A DNA stretch of 64,000 nucleotides from Acidobacteriota bacterium (GCA_021813745.1 JAKAJO010000135.1:31047-95046), one strand, 5' to 3'. Shown: positions 44,865-54,013, counted from the stretch's first letter. Program-made: numbers and translations. Notes: generated by a model not told the origin, from the sequence alone.

Positions 44865-46061
44865 TCAGCCCAGCGTTCCAGCGGCAATCGGCGAGAGAGT
44901 GCGAAGCTGGCTCACGGCTTCCGGCACCACCTGCAGCACCCGGTCCACATCCGCATCGCTGGTGGTCTTAAGAAGGCTAAACCGCAGGCTAGCTCGCGCA
45001 CGAGTCTTATCCAGGCCCATCGCCAGCAGCACATGGCTCGGCTCGGTCGCGCCGGAGTGGCAGGCAGAGCCGCCAGAGACCGCAACCCCCTTCAGATCCA
45101 ACGCAATCACCAGGGCTTCACCCTCCACCTGATCGAACCAGAGGTTTGTCGTGTTGGCCGCGCGCGTCACGGGTTTGCCGTCCGACCCGGCTCCGTTCAG
45201 CCCCGTTCCGTACAGGCGCAGGAGTCCAGTCTCAAGCCGATCGCGCAGCGCGGCTACGCGGTCCCAGACGCCGTCTTCCAGGCTTTTCATCGCCAACTCA
45301 GCGGCTTTGCCCAGTCCTACAATACCGGGCACATTTTCGGTGCCGGCGCGGCGACGCCGCTCGTGGCTGCCGCCCACCAGGAGCGATTCCAGCGGAGTGC
45401 CGCGACGCACAAACAGCGCTCCCACACCCTTGGGCCCATGCATCTTATGCGCGCTGATCGAGAGCAGATGGCACCCAATGCGCCGCACGTCCAGCGGAAT
45501 CTTGCCCGCGGCCTGCACCGCATCAATATGAAAGAACGCGCCGGCCTCGGCCGCAATCCGACCAATCTCTTCCACCGGCTGCAGCACGCCGGTTTCGTTG
45601 TTCGCCAGCATCACGCTGATCAGCCGCGTCTGAGGCCGCAGAGCCGCGCGGATTGCCTCCGGGTCGATGAGGCCGCTTGGCTCGGGGTCAACGTAGGTGA
45701 CGTCCACCCCCCCCACCCCCCCTACCCGGCGGGCAGCTTGCAGCACCGCCGAGTGTTCAATCGAGGTGGTAATCAGATGGTCGCCGGGTCGCACCATGCC
45801 GAAAATGGCAGTATTGTCTCCTTCCGTTCCACCGGAATTGAAGACGACCTCTGCCTCATGGCAATGAAAGAACTCCGCCAGAATCTCCCGCGCCTGGTCC
45901 ACTGCGGTCCGCGCCCGCTGCCCATCGAGATGGATGGAAGATGCATTGCCAAAAGTCTCCATCCAGTAGGGCCGCATCGCTTCGACAACCTCAGCCAACA
46001 GTGGCGTCGTGGCGTTGGCATCCATGTAGACCCGATTGGTTCCGCGTGTCTCGGGGAGCAT
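44865..46061 (-). CDS. iscS: Cysteine desulfurase (NifS/IscS family)
   Basis: The 398-residue PLP enzyme releases sulfur from cysteine for Fe-S clusters and tRNA thiolation. It has VYMDANATTP, FNSGGTEGDN, the PLP-lysine motif SAHKMHGPKG, and the catalytic Cys in SGGSACHSGATEPSHVL. The start is ATG 46061 with GGAGGG upstream; TTG 46064 is just before. Two G-runs, G7 and G8, inside the gene encode a Gly-Val-rich insertion (RRVGGVGGVDV), which is unusual. It probably supplies mnmA downstream. Confidence 0.93.
   Translation of the reverse strand: MLPETRGTNRVYMDANATTPLLAEVVEAMRPYWMETFGNASSIHLDGQRARTAVDQAREILAEFFHCHEAEVVFNSGGTEGDNTAIFGMVRPGDHLITTSIEHSAVLQAARRVGGVGGVDVTYVDPEPSGLIDPEAIRAALRPQTRLISVMLANNETGVLQPVEEIGRIAAEAGAFFHIDAVQAAGKIPLDVRRIGCHLLSISAHKMHGPKGVGALFVRRGTPLESLLVGGSHERRRRAGTENVPGIVGLGKAAELAMKSLEDGVWDRVAALRDRLETGLLRLYGTGLNGAGSDGKPVTRAANTTNLWFDQVEGEALVIALDLKGVAVSGGSACHSGATEPSHVLLAMGLDKTRARASLRFSLLKTTSDADVDRVLQVVPEAVSQLRTLSPIAAGTLG
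45707..45722. repeat. C8-A-C7 homopolymer tract within iscS
   Basis: On the + strand eight C, one A, seven C. On the coding strand this reads as a near-tandem GTRGGGGGG repeat and encodes Val-Gly-Gly-Val-Gly-Gly. Runs this long are prone to slippage and would shift the iscS frame. Confidence 0.75.
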
Positions 46062-46064
46062 CAA

Positions 46065-46430
46065 GAACCCTCCGCTTGGAGGCTACCACACGGTGATTTC
46101 GCCGGGTGTGACGTAGTGTGTCCGCGTCCGCTCCCCGGTCCGGCCACAAATCTTGCCTCAATCGCTCAGCGGCCCTCATGCGTGTGCCCGCTTGCAGGTC
46201 CAGAAGCATCAAAAGGAGATGAAAACTTTGAAGTCGATCCAGTTCGCGAAGAAAATCCAGCAGGAACTGCTATATTGGCTGTATTGCTGTCCCTTGATTG
46301 ACTCACAGGGAGCTGGCTCGGCAGGAAAGTGCTTGCTTGCTCTCTGCTCTCCCTCGCAGGAGACCTTGGCTGAGATGCCACTTCTGGTGGCGGATGTTGA
46401 ACACTTCACCCAAGTGAGGACGGCGAAGCC
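46065..46430 (+). other. Leader region upstream of the antiterminator gene
   Basis: 366 bp without a firm gene. It contains AAAAGGAGATG at 46211-46221 followed by an open frame (TTG 46228 or ATG 46219) reading KSIQFAKKIQQELLYWLYC that runs out of frame into the antiterminator gene. Such leaders of UpxY/LoaP-type genes can carry the RNA element that recruits the protein. I could not identify a definite fold. Confidence 0.35.
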
Positions 46431-47057
46431 TTGCGAATTTCCTCCTCGACGAGAATCAAACCTGATGTTCCCAAGCCCCCACTTATCGACCCGGGGGGCG
46501 CGCCATCGAGGTGCTGGTTTGCTGTCTACACCACCTGCCGCCACGAGAAGAAAGTTGCGCAGCACTTTACCCAGCGAGGCATCGAGCATTTTCTGCCGCT
46601 TTATCGCGTGAATCGCAAATGGAAGGATGGCTCGCGCGTCACCTTGCAGCTGCCACTTTTTCCTGGGTACGTCTTCGTGCGGATCTGCAAGTCGCAGCAA
46701 GGCTCGGTGCTGAGCGTGCCCGGCACATTGACTCTTGTAGATGGAGTGGGCGGAGTTCCCGCTCCGGTTCCGGAATCTGCGATTGAGGCGTTGCGCGGTG
46801 GAATTGCGGAGCGGGCCCTGGAACCGCATCCCCTGCTGATGGTCGGCCAGACTGCAAGAATCTGTTCCGGAGCCTTTGCAGGCATGGAAGGGGTTGTCAT
46901 CCACAAGCGAAATGGTCTTCGCGTGATCCTGACGCTGACGCAGATCATGCAGAGCATTTCAGTTGAGGTGAGTGAAGCCGACCTGGAACCGCTGGATGCC
47001 GCGGGGCGCGTGCTGCCGCAGTTGACAGATTCACCTGCGGCCACCCCTGCCGCCTGA
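46431..47057 (+). CDS. NusG-like (UpxY/LoaP/RfaH-type) transcription antiterminator
   Basis: The 208-residue product has an NGN domain (WFAVYTTCRHEKKVAQHF, LPLFPGYVFVRI) and a C-terminal KOW domain (VGQTARICSGAFAGMEGVVIHKRNG). Such operon-specific NusG paralogues keep RNA polymerase from terminating in long polysaccharide operons. The gene stands at the head of an EPS cluster of about 15 kb, as UpxY proteins do. The start is TTG 46431 with GAGGA upstream; no ATG lies close. A variable N-terminal tail of about 25 residues precedes the NGN domain. Confidence 0.88.
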   Translation: MRISSSTRIKPDVPKPPLIDPGGAPSRCWFAVYTTCRHEKKVAQHFTQRGIEHFLPLYRVNRKWKDGSRVTLQLPLFPGYVFVRICKSQQGSVLSVPGTLTLVDGVGGVPAPVPESAIEALRGGIAERALEPHPLLMVGQTARICSGAFAGMEGVVIHKRNGLRVILTLTQIMQSISVEVSEADLEPLDAAGRVLPQLTDSPAATPAA

Positions 47058-47191
47058 GGCAAGACTTACCAGGCCGAGTTCTTGCGCGCACGCAGTTGGA
47101 ATGCCGCGCGGATTCCGCGCACTGTCACATTCTCATTCTCAATCTCAATCCAACGGAGCGCGCAGAATTGCCTCCGGCGAGGAAGTGTGAA

Positions 47192-47782
47192 ATGGCGGGA
47201 ACACATGCACTAACTAGGGGCGGCGCTGAGGGCCGCATTCTTGCAACAGCTGCAGCTCTATTCGCGCAATTTGGATATAACGGTGTGAGCACACGGGAGA
47301 TTGCCGGGTCTGCCGAAGTGAACGAGGTGACAATCTACAGGCACTACCCTCGCAAACGTGACCTGTACCTTGCGGTCCTGAGTGCAGAGGTGCAAAGAGT
47401 GCATCTGCGCGGCGAGCTACTAACCCGCCTGGCCGAAGCAACAAATGCAAAGGAGGCACTTGCCGGCGCGTTTGAGCTGATTGAGACCACCTTGCAGCGA
47501 GAGCCAAAGTTGCTTCGCCTTCTAAGTTTCAGCGCGCTTGAACTGAGCGAAGAGCTGGATCCACTGCTGCGCAGGCATCTTGGAGAGCAGGTTGAGGTCA
47601 TCGCTCGCTACCTGGAGCCTTGGATCGAGCGCGGAGATCTGCGCTGCGCAAGCGCCAAGGCTCTGGTACTTGCACTGGTCGCCATCGTGCTTGGTCGCGA
47701 ACCCCTGCATCGTATTTTCAATGGCGATTCCGACAGCTTGCCAGCACTCTTTGAATCGTATGCGCGCACCTGCTTGGTCTGA
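47192..47782 (+). CDS. TetR family transcriptional regulator
   Basis: This is a 196-residue protein starting MAGTHALTRGGAEGR. The N-terminal HTH is clear (ILATAAALFAQFGYNGVS, IAGSAEVNEVTIYRHYPRKRDLYLAVL). The C-terminal ligand domain is all-helical and variable. Position between the antiterminator and the first transferase suggests it controls the polysaccharide genes, but no operator was found. An upstream start at 47096 would add 32 unconserved residues. Confidence 0.88.
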   Translation: MAGTHALTRGGAEGRILATAAALFAQFGYNGVSTREIAGSAEVNEVTIYRHYPRKRDLYLAVLSAEVQRVHLRGELLTRLAEATNAKEALAGAFELIETTLQREPKLLRLLSFSALELSEELDPLLRRHLGEQVEVIARYLEPWIERGDLRCASAKALVLALVAIVLGREPLHRIFNGDSDSLPALFESYARTCLV

Positions 47783-47796
47783 GCATTGGATGTCTG

Positions 47797-47826
47797 TGCC
47801 AATCCCGTTGGGATGCGCGATTGGCA
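47797..47826 (+). terminator. Hairpin after the TetR gene
   Basis: Stem TGCCAAT and ATTGGCA, with an inner CCC/GGG pairing, begins 14 bp after the TetR stop. No U-run follows, so it may be a weak terminator or an attenuation site for the downstream cluster. Confidence 0.3.
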
Positions 47827-48036
47827 TGATTGGAACTTCAAAACCTCAATCCCCCCAAAGCAGTATCCAAAAGGAATTGAATGATCAAGGAATGGTGCAA
47901 GAATAAATTGGAGGTTTTCGATCTACCTGTGCAACGTTCTGGATGCTTTTCGCTTGCGGTGTCGCGGGCCAGGCGGGCGTTCCAGTGCGCAGGCGACGAT
48001 CTGATGAAAGAATGCGCGGAACAGGGAGCCTTCTAA

Positions 48037-48819
48037 ATGTCGGAACGGCGAGAGGATCGAATGATTCTTGGAATTAAATTCTATGTGGGCGATGTGCAGG
48101 GAGCCATGGAGCGAGTGGCTCATGGCGGTCTCGTCGTCGTTCCGGCTGCTCCCGCCTTGAAGGATCTTCCCACCAACCGGAGCTATCGGGAGGCGCTGCT
48201 TGGAGCCGATCTTGTGATCACTGACTCGGCCTTTATGGTTCTGGCCTGGAGATTGCTGCAGGGCGAGTCTCTCCAGAGGCTCGCCGGGCTCCGCTATCTG
48301 CGCGAGTTACTCCTTCAGCGGGATGTCAGGACACCAGGCTCCACTCTGTGGGTGATGGCCGGTCCGGAAAGTGCCAGAAAGAATCTCGCATGGTTGCAAT
48401 CCCAGGGAGTTGAGGTACCAGATGACTGCGTATACATGGCGCCTGTGTACGGCGCCCAAATTGAAGACCGGCTTCTGCTTGAAAAGATTGAAAAGCTTCG
48501 GGTGAAGCACATCGTTGTGACGGTGGGCGGCGGGACGCAGGAGCGTCTCGGATACTATCTAAAGACTCATCTCCACGACAGGCCGGCCATTCACTGCATC
48601 GGGGCAGCCATTGCATTTCTGAGTGGAGACCAGGTGCACATCCCGGTCTGGGCCGACCGACTGTATCTGGGATGGCTCTTTCGATGTGTTTCATCTCCGC
48701 AGCGATACATTCCTCGCTATTGGTCTGCATTTCGGTTGTTTCCGCTCATGTGGAAGTATCGGAGCCAGTTGCCGATTCCGCCTGAAGGGATCAGGCAACG
48801 GCTTGAAGGAGAGTGCTGA
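48037..48819 (+). CDS. WecG/TagA/CpsF family glycosyltransferase
   Basis: The 260-residue product carries family motifs such as LPTNRSYREALLGADLVITD (the conserved DG/DS region), LWVMAGPESARKNLAWL, VVTVGGGTQERLGYYL and HCIGAAIAFLSGD. These enzymes add the second sugar to undecaprenyl-linked GlcNAc in ECA, teichoic acid or capsule synthesis. The C-terminal part ends with a membrane-associated region (RYIPRYWSAFRLFPLMWKY). Two starts are possible: ATG 48037 or ATG 48061. It is the first transferase of the cluster. Confidence 0.88.
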   Translation: MSERREDRMILGIKFYVGDVQGAMERVAHGGLVVVPAAPALKDLPTNRSYREALLGADLVITDSAFMVLAWRLLQGESLQRLAGLRYLRELLLQRDVRTPGSTLWVMAGPESARKNLAWLQSQGVEVPDDCVYMAPVYGAQIEDRLLLEKIEKLRVKHIVVTVGGGTQERLGYYLKTHLHDRPAIHCIGAAIAFLSGDQVHIPVWADRLYLGWLFRCVSSPQRYIPRYWSAFRLFPLMWKYRSQLPIPPEGIRQRLEGEC

Positions 48820-48985
48820 AGGGATGTATGAGCCGAGTTCATCAAAGAGAATGGACAAGTCGGCAGTCCTCAGGTTGATTTTGGTTCAAGCGCTCAATGT
48901 CAATGGGACCTTGAAGTCGCCAGTGGCTTCAAACAGGGCTGCAGTGAGTTAACGCAAGATCGATTGAATCACGAAAGGATATGCG

Positions 48986-50428
48986 ATGTCGGAGCAGGTT
49001 TCCATTGCTGTCGTGGGTTCTGGTTATGTCGGCCTGGTTGCAGCCGCGTGTTTTGCTGAAATGGGTCATCGTGTGATCTGCGTCGACAACGACGAAGCCA
49101 AGGTTCGTGTGCTGCGAGAGGGTGGTGTTCCAATCCACGAGGAATATCTGCCGGAGCTGCTGAGCCGGCATCGCCGGAATCTGGTTGAGTTCACCACCGA
49201 TCTTCGATCTGCCACGCAGGATGCGCAAGCAATCTTTATCGCCGTTGGGACGCCGCAAAGCAAGACTGGGAGCGCCGATCTGTCCTATGTCGATGCCGTC
49301 GCAAGTGAAATTGCGCGGTCGATCAATTCGTACAAGGTGATCGTTGAGAAAAGCACAGTGCCTGTTTACACAAACGAATGGATCCGCCGCGTCATCGAAC
49401 GCAATGGGGTTCCAAGAGAGCTGTTCGATGTGGCATCGAATCCCGAGTTTCTGCGGGAAGGAACCGCGGTGGTCGATTTTCTGCATGCCGATCGGATTGT
49501 GATTGGCGCAGCCACGGAGCGCGCTGCAGAGCTGCTTCGCCGCATTTATGAGCCGCTTACATCGGGTGCCTACTATCGCGGTCAGAGCCCGGTTCCGGGG
49601 CCGCGGAGCGAAGCCGATCCGCCGCCAATTTTGCAGACCTCCACAAAGGCCGCTGAGATTATCAAACATGCCTCTAATGCGTTTCTGGCGACGAAGATTT
49701 CATTCATCAATATCGTGGCCAACATCTGTGAAGCGGCAGGCGCCGACGTTGAAGAAGTCGCCAGGGGAATTGGAATGGACACGCGCATCGGCCCAAAATT
49801 CCTACGCGCGGGTATTGGATACGGAGGCTCCTGCTTCCCGAAGGACGTCGCCGCGTTTCGCCACGTCGCCGAGCAGGTGGGCGTCGACTTCGGACTTCTC
49901 CATGAAGTCGAAAGAATCAACGAGGAGCAGAAGGTTCGTTTCTTCCAAAAAGTCCGTTCGGCGTTGTGGACATTTCGAGGCAAGAAAATCGGAGTGCTTG
50001 GATTGGCGTTCAAAGGCGGAACGGACGATATTCGCGAGTCTCCTGCCCTTGATATCGTAAAGCGGCTGCTGCATGAAGGCTGCATCGTCCGCGCCTTCGA
50101 CCCGGCAGCCGAGCAGCGCAGCAAGGAGGTCATTCCAGAGAGTTCGCAAATGGAGTACGTCCAGGACCCCTACACGGCCGCGCAGGACGCAGACGCTCTT
50201 CTGATCCTGAATGACTGGAAGGATTTTCTGGAGATCGACTTCAAGCGGCTACACCACACGCTTCGCTATCCGATCATTATTGATGGACGTAACCTGCTCG
50301 ATCCCCCTACGATGGCGGGCATGGGCTTTACCTACCTCAGTGTGGGACGCGCCAATTCTGTGCAGCCGCTCGATACCATTCCCACTTACTTTCTTCCACG
50401 CGAGAGGGAGAACATAAAGCGGTCCTGA
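48986..50428 (+). CDS. UDP-glucose/GDP-mannose dehydrogenase family protein, probably UDP-glucose 6-dehydrogenase
   Basis: This is a 480-residue NAD-dependent enzyme that oxidises UDP-glucose to UDP-glucuronate. The Rossmann motif VVGSGYVGLVAAACFAEMGH starts the protein. STVPV and NPEFLREGTAV follow, and the catalytic Cys lies in GIGYGGSCFPKDV. The C-terminal domain has GLAFKGGTDDIRESPALDI. The next gene is a UDP-glucuronate decarboxylase, so UDP-glucose is the likely substrate. GDP-mannose is less likely. Confidence 0.9.
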   Translation: MSEQVSIAVVGSGYVGLVAAACFAEMGHRVICVDNDEAKVRVLREGGVPIHEEYLPELLSRHRRNLVEFTTDLRSATQDAQAIFIAVGTPQSKTGSADLSYVDAVASEIARSINSYKVIVEKSTVPVYTNEWIRRVIERNGVPRELFDVASNPEFLREGTAVVDFLHADRIVIGAATERAAELLRRIYEPLTSGAYYRGQSPVPGPRSEADPPPILQTSTKAAEIIKHASNAFLATKISFINIVANICEAAGADVEEVARGIGMDTRIGPKFLRAGIGYGGSCFPKDVAAFRHVAEQVGVDFGLLHEVERINEEQKVRFFQKVRSALWTFRGKKIGVLGLAFKGGTDDIRESPALDIVKRLLHEGCIVRAFDPAAEQRSKEVIPESSQMEYVQDPYTAAQDADALLILNDWKDFLEIDFKRLHHTLRYPIIIDGRNLLDPPTMAGMGFTYLSVGRANSVQPLDTIPTYFLPRERENIKRS

Positions 50429-50534
50429 GCCATCCTGCAAGTTGTCCCGTAGAATTGTGCTATTGTCCGGTCTATGCATCTGGGATTCCATCGAATCGAT
50501 GCTGACGGGCTGGTCGGAGATGATTGAAAACTCC

Positions 50535-51473
50535 ATGCGTATTTTGATTGCGGGTGCTGCCGGCTTCCTTGGCTCCCATCTTACGGATGCATTGATTGCA
50601 GAAGGCCACACGGTTCTGGGCGTGGATAACCTCTGCACGGGCTCGCTTGAGAATTTGAAACAGTTGGCGAACGAGCCGCGATTTGAATTCCGGCAGCAAG
50701 ACATTTGCGTCCCATTCGATCCGGGCCGCTTGGATTATGTTTTCAACTTTGCCTCGCCTGCGAGCCCGGTGGATTACACACGGCTCGGGGTGGAGACGCT
50801 GATGGTGGGTTCGGACGGCACGCGCAATATGCTGGAGATCGCCCGTTCGTCCGGCGCCCGGTTTTTGCACGCTTCCACTTCGGAGTGCTACGGAGATCCA
50901 TTGCAGCATCCGCAGACCGAGGAGTATTGGGGCCACGTCAACCCTATCGGACCTCGATCTGTGTACGACGAGTCCAAGCGATTCTCTGAAGCACTCGTCA
51001 TGGCCTACCATCGTTACTATGGCGTGAATACGCGGCTGGTGAGAATCTTCAACACCTACGGGCCGCGGCTGCAGAAGAATGATGGCCGGGTCATTTCCAA
51101 CTTCATGATTCAGGCGCTGAAAGGCGAGGACCTGACCGTGTACGGCGAAGGCGCGCAAACGCGCAGTTTTTGTTACGTGTCCGACGAGATCGAAGGCATC
51201 CTTCGACTCTCCCGTTCGGAAGAGCATCTGCCTGTGAACATTGGCAATCCGGTTGAGTGGACCATTCTCGAGTGCGCAAAGGCCGTGATCGAGGTGACGC
51301 AGTCGTCAAGTAAGATTGCGTATCAGCCACTGCCGCAGGATGATCCAACGCAGAGACAACCTGATATCTCAAAGGCGAAAAAACTGCTGGGATGGAAGCC
51401 GAAGGTGGACCTTGAGGAGGGGCTTCGCCTGAGCCTGGACTATTTTCGATCGACGCTTGTGGATCGTGTGTGA
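50535..51473 (+). CDS. UDP-glucuronate decarboxylase (UXS type) / NAD-dependent epimerase family
   Basis: This is a 312-residue SDR enzyme. The nucleotide site is IAGAAGFLGSHL, the catalytic Tyr/Lys pair is in VYDESKRFSEA, and NTYGPRLQKNDGRVISNF and YGEGAQTRSFCYVSD match UDP-xylose synthases. It would turn UDP-glucuronate into UDP-xylose. It follows the dehydrogenase by 106 bp, so the two steps form a pathway. The start is ATG 50535 (MRILIAG). Confidence 0.88.
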   Translation: MRILIAGAAGFLGSHLTDALIAEGHTVLGVDNLCTGSLENLKQLANEPRFEFRQQDICVPFDPGRLDYVFNFASPASPVDYTRLGVETLMVGSDGTRNMLEIARSSGARFLHASTSECYGDPLQHPQTEEYWGHVNPIGPRSVYDESKRFSEALVMAYHRYYGVNTRLVRIFNTYGPRLQKNDGRVISNFMIQALKGEDLTVYGEGAQTRSFCYVSDEIEGILRLSRSEEHLPVNIGNPVEWTILECAKAVIEVTQSSSKIAYQPLPQDDPTQRQPDISKAKKLLGWKPKVDLEEGLRLSLDYFRSTLVDRV

Positions 51474-51672
51474 TGCAAGTTGCTGTTATATGCATGTATA
51501 GACGATGAAGCGGATCAAGATCGCGATTCGTCGGCCTGAAACTTGACTCATCGGCTGGACTTATCTCGTGCAAAATTCATGCAGATAAACATGAAGGTGA
51601 GTAAGGGCGATCAGCCCGCTACTGACTTGATCCGGCGCCTGAAGCGAGCCAATTGTTGTCAGAGGTATTGAG

Positions 51673-52707
51673 ATGAAATTGCGTGACCAAGTGACATCGG
51701 TGAAGATCCCTTCTGATCTGCCGGGAAGGTGGCTGACAGCCAGCTTCGCAATCTTGTTTGGAACCTTCACCCTGCACGGTGCGTGTGTTGCTCAGGAGGC
51801 ACGGCCGGCAATTGTCACGAGTCTGCATGGCAGCGGGGGCGTCCATGCGCCCGATGCGATGACCGCACAGGGCAGCCTTGGACAGCTCACTGACCAACCC
51901 ATTACCGCGGGAGAGATGGTCCACATCAGCGTATTTGGTGCTCCCGATTTCACCGTGACCACGCGCGTGGCAGAGAATGGCGATATCCCCTATCCGATGC
52001 TGGGACAGTTTCATCTTGCTGGCCTGAAGAGCGCCGAGGCGGCCGCGAACATTGAGAAGCAGTTGAAACAGGCCAATTTACTTGCAGATCCTCACGTGCT
52101 GGTGACAGTGGATGGTTCGGCAGGATGGATCACGGTCCTGGGCGAAGTCAGGAACCCGGGAATATATCCTCCGATGGGTAAACACCAGCTCTCGGATGTT
52201 CTGGCCGCGGCGGGCGGATTGACTGCAAATACAGGACGCGTCATTGAAATCTCCAAGCCAGGCCCAGAAGAGAAGAAAGAGTTTGTCGCATGGGATCCCA
52301 CCATGCACAATACGCAAAGCTATGGCCAACTCGTCGAGCCCGGCGATCGAGTCATCGTGCGCGGGTGTGGAATTGCATATATCGCCGGGAGAGTCGCCAA
52401 GCCAGGCGCCTATTCGCTCTGCGGTTCTTCTCGGATGACGCTTTCTGAGGTGGTCGCACTGGCGGGGGGCGATCTTCCCCTCAGCGCGGATAAGCATACT
52501 TACATCATTCGCTCTGCAAAGAATGGAACGAGGACGGTTCAGGAGATTGATTTGGGCAAGGTTTTGCACGCGAGAGCCATTGACCCGATCATACGTGAGG
52601 ATGACATGATCTATGTTTCCCCAAGTGCGATCAAGTCTGCTCTCAGCCAGTTTGAAAACGCAGCGATCGCCGTAGCTCCACCCCTTTTGTATGTGGTGCA
52701 CCCGTGA
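51673..52707 (+). CDS. Wza-like polysaccharide export protein (Poly_export and SLBB domains)
   Basis: The 344-residue product has a signal-like N-terminus (WLTASFAILFGTFTLHGACVAQ). A Poly_export segment (ITAGEMVHISVFGAPDFTV) and two SLBB-type repeats (VLGEVRNPGIYPPMGKHQLSDVL and IAGRVAKPGAYSLCGSSRMTL) follow. It probably forms the periplasmic/outer-membrane export channel. The lipobox is poor (HGAC), so lipid anchoring is unclear. It starts the second half of the cluster. Confidence 0.85.
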   Translation: MKLRDQVTSVKIPSDLPGRWLTASFAILFGTFTLHGACVAQEARPAIVTSLHGSGGVHAPDAMTAQGSLGQLTDQPITAGEMVHISVFGAPDFTVTTRVAENGDIPYPMLGQFHLAGLKSAEAAANIEKQLKQANLLADPHVLVTVDGSAGWITVLGEVRNPGIYPPMGKHQLSDVLAAAGGLTANTGRVIEISKPGPEEKKEFVAWDPTMHNTQSYGQLVEPGDRVIVRGCGIAYIAGRVAKPGAYSLCGSSRMTLSEVVALAGGDLPLSADKHTYIIRSAKNGTRTVQEIDLGKVLHARAIDPIIREDDMIYVSPSAIKSALSQFENAAIAVAPPLLYVVHP

Positions 52708-52895
52708 AGGTCGTTCGCACTCAGAGTCACGCTGGGCCGCTGCAGGTGGGATTCTTGAGCACCTCATACTCTTGGTGCGTAAGTTGCCTACTCCCCGGCG
52801 AGGTGGTCCTCAGGACATCGGCATTCTACCCGATGCTTTGGATTGCATCTTTCTCTGATGCGATCATCCAGGCACGAGGTCATAGGCTTGTATGA
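52704..52895 (+). CDS. Possible small ORF bridging the export and glycosyltransferase genes
   Basis: A 63-codon frame from GTG 52704 overlaps the Wza-like stop by 4 bp and ends in a 4-bp overlap (ATGA) with the next glycosyltransferase. The protein (LQVGFLSTSYSWCVSCLLPG) has no motif I recognise. Such tight double overlap is suggestive of translational coupling but can arise by chance in 190 bp. Confidence is low. Confidence 0.25.
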   Translation: MKVVRTQSHAGPLQVGFLSTSYSWCVSCLLPGEVVLRTSAFYPMLWIASFSDAIIQARGHRLV

Positions 52896-54013
52896 GGATT
52901 GCCATTCTCTGGACGGGCTTATCAGGATATCTCAATGCGTGTCTGAAGGCGCTAGCTAGGCATGACCAGGCGCAACTCCTCGTTGTTCATCAGATCCCTG
53001 AGGCAAATGCTCCCTTCGATGACGCGCAATTTGCTTGGATGAAGAATCGCTTGGAGTGGCGCACCGAAAAGGACCTCGGATCATTAAGTGATCGGGTGAG
53101 AGACTTCGATCCTGAGATTCTTGTTTTTGCAGGATGGCATTTGGCGCATTATCGACAGGTCGCTCGAGAGCGCGCTGGCAAAAGCTGGCGAGTGATGACC
53201 ATGGACAACTGCTGGCTGGCCACGATCAGGCAGAGGCTGGCGGTACTCGCAAGTCCGTGGTTCCCGCGTCCTCTAGCTGATGCGGCCTGGCTGGCTGGAG
53301 AGCGACAGGCCGTTTTTGCCCGCAAACTTGGCTTCGAGGAGCGCAATATCATGCGGGGGCTCTACTCCTGCGATCTTCCTCCCATGGAAGAAGCTTATCT
53401 GCAGCGTGTGCAAGCAAGGCGCCCGCTTGGGAGAGCCTTCTTATTTGTTGGGCGATTCATTGAAGAGAAGGGAATTGATACTCTTGCGGCTGCATATGCG
53501 TCCTACCGCGAACGGTCGCTTGATCCGTGGCCTTTAATTTGCTGCGGCGCAGGCCCGCTTTCCAACCATATAGAGGGTCGTGCCGGAATCAGTGTAAGAG
53601 GGTTTGTCCAACCGGATCAATTGCCTTCAATTTTCGCGCAGGTTGGCTGCTTGCTTCTTCCCAGCAGGTTTGAGCCTTGGGCTGTCGTGGTCCACGAAGC
53701 GGCTGCCGCCGGGCTGCCCATTCTTGCCTCCGAGCGAGTAGGATCGATTGTCCATCTTGTGCAACCAGGTCTTAACGGCTTCATTTTTGATGCTGGGGAT
53801 ACCGAGGGCCTCGCGCGCCTGTTGATCCGTATTAGCAATTCTTCTGCCCAGCGTCTGGAGGCGATGTCGGAGGCGAGTCATTGCCTCTCATTGCAATACT
53901 CGCCCACAAGATGGGCGGAGACATTGCTGGATGGATATCATTTCTCGAGCGATGCGCGTTTGTCCAATGCAAAGCCACTGCAACCAATTGCACGAATTGA
54001 TTTGAACGGTTGA
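52892..54013 (+). CDS. GT4-family glycosyltransferase
   Basis: The 373-residue product has a GT-B fold. LFVGRFIEEKGIDTLAAAY marks the start of the C-terminal nucleotide-sugar domain, and LLLPSRFEPWAVVVHEAAAAGLPILAS is the EX7E donor-binding motif. The N-terminal acceptor domain is divergent. Donor and acceptor cannot be read from sequence. It belongs to the EPS cluster between the export protein and the tyrosine kinase. Confidence 0.88.
   Translation: MRIAILWTGLSGYLNACLKALARHDQAQLLVVHQIPEANAPFDDAQFAWMKNRLEWRTEKDLGSLSDRVRDFDPEILVFAGWHLAHYRQVARERAGKSWRVMTMDNCWLATIRQRLAVLASPWFPRPLADAAWLAGERQAVFARKLGFEERNIMRGLYSCDLPPMEEAYLQRVQARRPLGRAFLFVGRFIEEKGIDTLAAAYASYRERSLDPWPLICCGAGPLSNHIEGRAGISVRGFVQPDQLPSIFAQVGCLLLPSRFEPWAVVVHEAAAAGLPILASERVGSIVHLVQPGLNGFIFDAGDTEGLARLLIRISNSSAQRLEAMSEASHCLSLQYSPTRWAETLLDGYHFSSDARLSNAKPLQPIARIDLNG

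Noticed and set aside
44820..46301. A 493-codon + strand frame with a good Shine-Dalgarno sequence
   Set aside because: It runs antisense through all of iscS and its sequence is not protein-like. Only the start signal is noted as odd.
51480..51672. A possible riboswitch before the Wza-like gene (TTCATG...CATGAA hairpin)
   Set aside because: The sequence does not match the GEMM c-di-GMP aptamer or another class I know; a single 6-bp stem is not enough.
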